This document shows positions 58,975 to 64,000 of a stretch of DNA of 64,000 bases, in pieces; position 1 is the stretch's first letter, and each line of letters begins with the position of its first letter. The translations under genes and the position numbers were made by a program. Location: assembly GCA_019636535.1 (NCBI GenBank), contig JAHBXK010000006.1, positions 1 to 64,000 of the forward strand. Reading direction: 5' to 3'. The DNA comes from Phycisphaeraceae bacterium (GTDB taxonomy: Bacteria > Planctomycetota > Phycisphaerae > Phycisphaerales > UBA1924). Below the pieces are notes generated by a model that saw nothing but the letters and a program-made list of their open reading frames with translations, searched no databases and had not been told where the DNA came from.

Positions 58975-61347
58975 TCAGCGTGTGCGTTCGGGCAGCGGCT
59001 TCTCGGCGGGCTTGGAGAGACGTTCCGGCGTTGGGACTTCGCGTGTCCGATCGGCCGGGTCGACCGTCTCCCAATCCGGGTCAAGCACGGTGGGTGGGTC
59101 GGTCGGGTCGATGGGCGTCGGGCCGGGCCGGCAGACCGGGGGCGGAGTCTGGAAGCAGGACATGAACTCGGCCAGATCGCTCTGGTCGGTTGTACCGTCG
59201 CCGTTGAAGTCGGCGACGCCCGCGAGGTAGTCGTTGACGAAGGCGATCAGATCGTTGTGATCGAGGACGCCGTCGTCATTCCAATCGCACGGGCAGCGTC
59301 GGCAGGGGTGAGGTCCGTCGCAGTCGGTGTCCGGACCCTTGAAGCGCCCGCCGTGGAAGTGGCATTGCTGGCGGGTGGTGATGATGCACACCAGACCCTG
59401 CGCACCGGTTTGGACGCAGCATGCGCCGGTGGGCGGCTCGGGGCAGACCAGGTCGGGCGAGCAGACCGTGTTGACGCCCAGGAAGACGCCGCCGGCGGCG
59501 AGGCATTGGCTGCGGCGGACGACCGCGCATTGCGTGGTGACGTTGCCGTCATCGTCGGTCAGACGGCGGCAGCACGCGCCGCGAGGCTCGCAGGTGTTGT
59601 CGGTGCAGGGCACGCCGACGCCGAGGAAGTGGCCGTTTCGGTTGGCGCACTCGGCGGCGGTGATGAAGAAGCAGAAGGGCTGGAACTGCGGGGGATCGAC
59701 CGGCGAGATCGCGAGTTGGACGCAGCATGCGCCGCGCGGGGCGCACAGCATTGGCGAGCAGGGCGTGCCGGGGCCCTGCCAGGTTCCGCCGCTCGCGAGG
59801 CACTGAGCCTGGGTCTTGATGGTGCAGAGACCGGTGATCGAACTGGAGACCGCTTCGCAGCAGGCACCGCGCGGAGCGCAGGTGGTGTTGGTGCAGGCGG
59901 TGTTGGGGCCTTGCCACTGGCCGCCGGCCGAAAGGCACTGGGCCCGCGTGCGGATGACGCAGGAAGCGCCGATGGCACCGGTGGCGGGCAGGCAGCAGGC
60001 GCCGCGGGGGGCGCAGGTGTCGGGGGTGCAGGTGGTGTTCGGTCCTTGCCACGAACCGCCGCTGCTGAGGCACTGCTGCCTGGTGCGAATGGAGCACGCG
60101 GCGACGGTGGGTGAGTTCGGGCCAGCGCAGCACGCGCCGACGGGCGGCGGCGGGCAGACGGCGGTGTCGCACGAAGAGCCGTCGCCGAGGTAGACGCCGC
60201 CGAACGAGTGGCACTGCGCCCGAGTCCACTGCTGACACGGGGCGATGGTGAGCATGCCCGGATCGATACAGCACGCGCCGGTCGGGGGCTCAACCGGACA
60301 CGAGTTGGGGGTGCAGGTTGTGTTGTCGCCGAGGTAGACGCCGCCGGTGGACTGGGCGCACTGTTGCGGCGTGAGGATGGTGCAGAAGGTGCCGGCGAAG
60401 CCGTCTACGCAGCAGGCGCCTCGGGGCGGCTGCGGGCAGGAGGTCGAGGTGCAGGTCGTGTTGGCCCCGAGCCATGCTCCACCCTGAGCGGCGCACTGCT
60501 GTTGGGTTCGGATGACGCAAGAACCGGCGGGACTGGTGGAGTTCGTCAGGCAGCAAGCGCCGGTCGGCTGGCATGAGGTGTTGGTGCACGCGACGCCGGC
60601 ACCGAGCCAGACACCCATTTCGGCGACGCAGTTGGCCTGGGTTCGGAGGACGCAGAAAGTGCCGTTGGGCGAGGTGATGCAGCAGGCACCCGTGACGGGC
60701 TGCGGGCAGGAGGTCGTGGTGCAGGCGGAGTTGGCGCCGAGCCAAGTGCCGTTGCCGGCTGCGCACTGGGTTTCGGTGCGGATCTGACAGAACATGCCGG
60801 AGGTGGTGGTGATGCAGCAGGCACCCGTGACGGGCTGCGGGCAGGAGGTCGTGGTGCAGGCGGAGTTGGCACCGAGCCAAGTGCCGTTGCCGGCTGCGCA
60901 CTGGGCTTCGGTGCGGATCTGACAGAACACACCGGAGGTGGTGATGATGCAGCAGGCCCCGGTTACGGGCTGCGGGCAGGAGGTCGAGGTGCAGGCGGAG
61001 TTGGCGCCGAGCCAAGTGCCGCCGGACGCGAGGCAGTTGGCTTCGGTCCGAATGACGCAACCGCCGATGGTGCCCGTACCCGGCGGCAGGCAGCACGCGC
61101 CGCTGGGCTGCGGGGGCGTGTTGCTGCAGGAGGTGGAGGTGCATGGCACACCCGCGCCGAGCCATGTGCCGCCGCCGGCGGTGCACTCGTCCTGCGAACG
61201 GATCTGGCAGAACGTGCCGTTGGGTGAGGTGATGCAGCAGGCTCCGCCGGTCTGTGCGTGGGCGTTCGGAGCAAAGCCGAACATCGCCGCGCAGGCTGCG
61301 ATCGCGGAACACATCCACGCTCGAACGCTCTTCCGGTTCCTCTTCAC
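58975..61347 (-). CDS. Secreted protein of 14 six-cysteine repeats with C-terminal dockerin-like domain
   Basis: About 790 residues from GTG 61347, with AAGGAG about ten bases upstream. A basic N-terminus and signal peptide (SAIAACAAMFGFAPNAHAQ) are followed by 14 tandem repeats of 42-50 residues, each starting GACC and containing six cysteines in the order CC, C, C, C, C (for example GACCITTTSGMFCQIRTE then TQCAAGNGTWLGANSACT). After the repeats comes a dockerin-type EF-hand region (DWNDDGVLDHNDLIAFVNDY; DFNGDGTTDQSDLAEFM) and an Asp/Pro/Glu-rich tail. The repeats probably form disulphide-stabilised surface modules; adhesion or scaffold roles are inferred. The frame continues upstream to 63,891, but that part only shadows transketolase. 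Confidence 0.85.
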   Translation of the reverse strand: MKRNRKSVRAWMCSAIAACAAMFGFAPNAHAQTGGACCITSPNGTFCQIRSQDECTAGGGTWLGAGVPCTSTSCSNTPPQPSGACCLPPGTGTIGGCVIRTEANCLASGGTWLGANSACTSTSCPQPVTGACCIITTSGVFCQIRTEAQCAAGNGTWLGANSACTTTSCPQPVTGACCITTTSGMFCQIRTETQCAAGNGTWLGANSACTTTSCPQPVTGACCITSPNGTFCVLRTQANCVAEMGVWLGAGVACTNTSCQPTGACCLTNSTSPAGSCVIRTQQQCAAQGGAWLGANTTCTSTSCPQPPRGACCVDGFAGTFCTILTPQQCAQSTGGVYLGDNTTCTPNSCPVEPPTGACCIDPGMLTIAPCQQWTRAQCHSFGGVYLGDGSSCDTAVCPPPPVGACCAGPNSPTVAACSIRTRQQCLSSGGSWQGPNTTCTPDTCAPRGACCLPATGAIGASCVIRTRAQCLSAGGQWQGPNTACTNTTCAPRGACCEAVSSSITGLCTIKTQAQCLASGGTWQGPGTPCSPMLCAPRGACCVQLAISPVDPPQFQPFCFFITAAECANRNGHFLGVGVPCTDNTCEPRGACCRRLTDDDGNVTTQCAVVRRSQCLAAGGVFLGVNTVCSPDLVCPEPPTGACCVQTGAQGLVCIITTRQQCHFHGGRFKGPDTDCDGPHPCRRCPCDWNDDGVLDHNDLIAFVNDYLAGVADFNGDGTTDQSDLAEFMSCFQTPPPVCRPGPTPIDPTDPPTVLDPDWETVDPADRTREVPTPERLSKPAEKPLPERTR
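60674..60943. repeat. Two 135-bp near-identical direct repeats inside the cysteine-rich gene
   Basis: Copy one, 60674-60808, and copy two, 60809-60943, differ at about four positions by eye. They encode two adjacent 45-residue six-cysteine units. The other repeats are much more diverged, so this pair is a recent duplication. Confidence 0.85.
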
Positions 61348-61802
61348 GGTCCTTCTCCTTGTGTGGTCGGTGCGTTGTGCTGTCGCGGTGGTGCGTGCTG
61401 CTCGCTCGGGTGCCGAAGGTTCGGCTCGCACGCCGGGGCGTGTGCACAACGCAGATGCTCTGGGGCGTGTTGCGGGTCGGTCAGAATACCCGATCCGACA
61501 GACAGCGTGCCACGGAGTTTGGAGAATGCCAGTCTTTGGTTGGATGGCGGCGACGAAGAATCGTCGGCAGTTCGGGGATTTCGAAGATTCGATCTGGGAT
61601 ACTGCGGCGTTTGGCTCCGACATCGGTGCGGCGGAAGAAACCCAGCCGAGCCACTGCGAGAGCGCCTGCCCATGTTCGTGTCTGGATGGGTCGGTTATCA
61701 CGGCGCGGCATCGGCAGCCGTGACGCCAAGCAAAAGAACCCCGGCCGCGGGGCCGGGGTTCGCGTGGTCGACGGTTCGCTCGCGGTCGAGCGGCTTGCAA
61801 TG
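61348..61802 (-). other. Leader region of the cysteine-rich gene and transketolase terminator
   Basis: About 455 bp without a supported gene. The left part should hold the promoter of the cysteine-rich gene on the minus strand, but no strong -35/-10 pair is evident. The right part carries the transketolase terminator. Confidence 0.4.
61731..61760 (-). terminator. Rho-independent terminator of transketolase
   Basis: On the minus strand, arms aaccccggcc and ggccggggtt (61737-61760) form a 10-bp stem with a 4-base loop, followed by CTTTTGCTT. It lies about 40 bases after the transketolase stop. Confidence 0.75.
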
Positions 61803-63773
61803 TCAGGCGACCTGGAGGATCTTCATAGCCGTGGCGACGATGTCCTGAGCGGTGAGGCCGCACATCTGGAGCATCTCGGCCGGGGTCTTGGCGCTCTTGG
61901 GGATGCGCTTGACGTACATCTGCTCGAGGGTGAAGGCGTCGCCGGAGTTGGTGAAGGCGTCGGCAACGGCCGAGCCGAGCGCGCCGCCGTAGTTGTCTTC
62001 GAGGGTGATGACGTAGCCGCCGTTGGCGTTGGCGATGTCGAGGAGTTTCTCGGCGTCGAAGGGGATCGAGTACGCGTCGACGAGCGTGGCGCTGATGCCG
62101 GCCTTGTCGAGGAGGTCGAGGGCCTTGTTCGCCTCGTGCACCATGTACCCGCAGGCGACCAGCACGAGGTCCCGGCCCTCGGTCAGCACCTCGAAGCCAC
62201 CGAGGTTGAAGACCTGATCGTCGCTGTAGAGCAGTTCGGTGTCGGGGCGGAGGGTCCGCATGTAGCATGCGCCCTCGTACTCGGCCATGACGCCGGTGAG
62301 CGCGTAGGCCGCGTAGGCGTCGGCGGGCTGGAGGACGTAGCAGGCGGGGTTGCCGCGGTGGTCGCGCACGGTGCTGAGGGAGCGGAACCACGCGACGTCG
62401 GGCAGGGCCATCTGGCTCGGGCCGTCGCTGGCAAGGCTGATGCCGGCGTGGCTGCCGACGATCTTGAGGTTTGCGCCACTGTTGATCGCCATCTCGATCT
62501 GGTCGTACGCGCGGGTGACGAACTTGGCGAAGGTGGAGACAAAGGGGATCTTGCCGGCGGCCGAGAGGCCCGCGGCGACGGAGATCATGTTCTGCTCGGC
62601 GATCTTGCACTCGAAGAATCGCTGGGCGCAGGCCGGGTCCTTGCGGAACATCTCGGCGAAGGTCGAGTTGGAGACGTCGGCGTCGAGGGCGACGACGCGC
62701 TCGTTGACCTGGCCGAGCGCGCGAAGGGCGATGCCATAGGCGCGTCGCGTGGCGAGCTTGCCGGACTGCAGCACGGTCTGCTGGTCGATCTTCCGCATGA
62801 AATCGCCGAGCGTGGGCAGGTCGGCGACTCGGGGCTGGCGATCGGGCGCTTCGGCGGGGGGCTGGATGGTGAACGCGTCGGTGCTGACCAGGGCGCTGGT
62901 GAGTTCGACCCGGCGCTCGTCGAGTTCGGCGAGGGCGCGCTTGAGGTACTCGCCCTCGGCGGGCTTGCCGTGCCAGCCGCTGCCGTGGAGGGAGGGGCAT
63001 CCCCAGCCCTTGACGGTCCTGGCGACGACGGCCAGCGGGGCATGGTCCGTCGATCCCGAGCGCTTGGCGAACTCGTCGAAGACCGCGCGGATCTGGGCCG
63101 GGTTGTGGCCGTCGATCGAGCGGACCTCGAAGCCGAAGGCTTCGAGTTTGGCCTTGATGCGTTCGGGGCTCTGCTGGGGCGAGACGCGGTCGGTCTGTCC
63201 GAACTCGTTGCAGTTGAAGATGGGCAGGACGTTGGTCAGTTTGCGGTCGACCAGGTAGTCGAGCGCTTCGCTGATCTGTCCCTCGCGGCTCTCGCCGTCG
63301 CCGACGATGCAGTAGATCCGCTTGTCGGAGCTGTCGAGGCGGGCGGCCTCGGCGAGCCCGGCCGCGACGCTGAGGCCCTGGCCGAGCGAGCCGGTCGCGG
63401 CGTCGAAGAAGGGGAAGCCTTCCATCGGGTTCGGGTGGCCATCGAGGACGCTGTTCATGGCGCGGAGGGTCTTGGCGTCGTCCATCGACAGTCGGCGGCG
63501 GTTGTCCGCGTCCTTGCCGACCATCACGCCGAGCTTGCAGGCGGCGGCGTAGACGATCGGGACGGCGTGGCCTTCGCTGAGCACCAGCCGGTCGGAGGTG
63601 GGGTAGTCGGGGTAGTCGGGGCTCCAGCGCATGGCGCTGAACATGAGCACGGTGGTGATGTGCGCCAGCGAGAGCGAGGTGCTTGGGTGGCCGGCCCCGG
63701 CGGCGGCGGTCATCTCGAGACTGATCTTGCCCAACTCGATTGCCTGGGCGTGGACGGCGGCTTCGTAACTCAT
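61803..63773 (-). CDS. tkt: Transketolase
   Basis: A 656-residue thiamin-diphosphate enzyme moving two-carbon units in the pentose phosphate and related pathways. The N-terminal part has AGAGHPSTSLSLAHI and the ThDP motif VGDGESREGQISEALDYLVD (GDG at 158-160), ending in NCNEFGQTD. The pyrimidine-binding middle domain has VVALDADVSNSTFAEMF, FFECKIAEQNMISVAAGLSA (catalytic Glu) and a typical HAGISLASDGPSQMALPDVA. The C-terminal domain follows. Start ATG 63773. A strong terminator follows. The 63,774-64,000 stretch beyond the start shows no other gene. Confidence 0.93.
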   Translation of the reverse strand: MSYEAAVHAQAIELGKISLEMTAAAGAGHPSTSLSLAHITTVLMFSAMRWSPDYPDYPTSDRLVLSEGHAVPIVYAAACKLGVMVGKDADNRRRLSMDDAKTLRAMNSVLDGHPNPMEGFPFFDAATGSLGQGLSVAAGLAEAARLDSSDKRIYCIVGDGESREGQISEALDYLVDRKLTNVLPIFNCNEFGQTDRVSPQQSPERIKAKLEAFGFEVRSIDGHNPAQIRAVFDEFAKRSGSTDHAPLAVVARTVKGWGCPSLHGSGWHGKPAEGEYLKRALAELDERRVELTSALVSTDAFTIQPPAEAPDRQPRVADLPTLGDFMRKIDQQTVLQSGKLATRRAYGIALRALGQVNERVVALDADVSNSTFAEMFRKDPACAQRFFECKIAEQNMISVAAGLSAAGKIPFVSTFAKFVTRAYDQIEMAINSGANLKIVGSHAGISLASDGPSQMALPDVAWFRSLSTVRDHRGNPACYVLQPADAYAAYALTGVMAEYEGACYMRTLRPDTELLYSDDQVFNLGGFEVLTEGRDLVLVACGYMVHEANKALDLLDKAGISATLVDAYSIPFDAEKLLDIANANGGYVITLEDNYGGALGSAVADAFTNSGDAFTLEQMYVKRIPKSAKTPAEMLQMCGLTAQDIVATAMKILQVA

Positions 63774-64000
63774 GCTCGGGGTCTCCTGACGGTGCTCGCG
63801 GGGGGGCGAGGGAAGGGTGGAGGGAAAGGGCGCGGGATGCGGTACGCGAGGTTCGCGTCGGGAAGGGTCGACAAGCGTGCGTGCGGGTCAAACCCGAGCA
63901 GTGGGGGTCGAAGAAGGGGCCGAACGGCGTTACGAAGGCCCGAAGTGGTGCGAACCGGGAGAGAATAGGCGGTGCTGACGCGGTTCCTCGTCAACAGACA
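63774..64000. other. Upstream region of transketolase, no gene seen
   Basis: About 227 bp to the window end. No start codon with a ribosome site, hairpin or tRNA is visible; it should hold the transketolase promoter, which I cannot place. Confidence 0.4.

Noticed and set aside
61348..63891. Long open frame continuous with the cysteine-rich gene through the transketolase region
   Set aside because: It lies on the same strand but in a different frame from the clear transketolase. The translated part is Arg/Pro-rich low-complexity sequence, and the true start with a signal peptide and ribosome site is at 61347.
1..64000. Mobile elements, integrases, attachment sites, toxin-antitoxin or restriction modules
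   Set aside because: None of their hallmark motifs were seen; both tRNA genes are intact with no adjacent integrase or duplicated 3' end.

Overview
This is a GC-rich bacterial chromosome segment. It most likely comes from the Planctomycetota, class Phycisphaerae. That is an inference from content: a secreted protein of tandem GACC-type six-cysteine repeats ending in a dockerin-like EF-hand region, a PEP-CTERM-like exported protein, a hybrid type II secretion/type IV pilus cluster with several FSLIE/FTLIE prepilins, a divergent omega subunit, and MqnA of the futalosine menaquinone route. I see no insertion sequence, prophage, integrase or CRISPR array. The gene content is mostly chromosomal housekeeping plus lineage-specific proteins.

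Layout. 0-3.5 kb: a porin with its own promoter and terminator, and argS. 3.75-16.9 kb: one long plus-strand block with a histidine kinase, a STAS protein, a GspE/PilB ATPase, a GspF/PilC platform protein, PilM/N/O-like proteins, a GspB/PilP-like protein and five pseudopilin or pilin-like proteins. Most genes overlap by the four bases ATGA or GTGA, so translation is probably coupled. 16.9-19.2 kb: a CheY-type receiver followed by a GAF/HD-GYP protein. 19.2-24.2 kb: an AT-rich regulatory block, a small HTH-like protein, and the ligase-associated Lhr-type helicase with the PdeM phosphoesterase. 24.3-36.2 kb: an envelope cluster with an ABC permease, three SPFH proteins in a row (the first polytopic), an ABC ATPase/permease pair and a membrane-anchored helical protein. 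36.3-46 kb: purC, a GH10-like protein without its catalytic glutamates, an HhH protein, mfd, two tandem zinc-ribbon membrane proteins and an EamA transporter. 46.1-49.5 kb: tRNA-Ala(TGC), tRNA-Ser(GCT), a coiled-coil protein, a DUF3553 protein, rpoZ and a stand-alone coaC. 49.5-56 kb: a large multi-HTH protein with sigma-70-like segments just downstream of topA, an orphan AT-rich transcription signal, and miaA. 56-64 kb: a third zinc-ribbon membrane protein, the PEP-CTERM-like protein, mqnA, the 14-repeat cysteine-rich protein and transketolase.

Two window-wide patterns stand out. First, in sampled rows the plus strand is C-rich up to about 22 kb and G-rich from about 23.5 kb onward, whichever strand the genes are on; this is the kind of strand-asymmetry switch seen at a replication origin. 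Second, at least seven genes have a TANNNT -10-like hexamer only 5-9 bases before the start codon and no obvious Shine-Dalgarno, which suggests leaderless or very short-leader transcripts. The best candidate for something undescribed is the 686-residue protein at 49,463-51,523, which looks like a cryptic, highly diverged sigma factor with extra DNA-binding domains.
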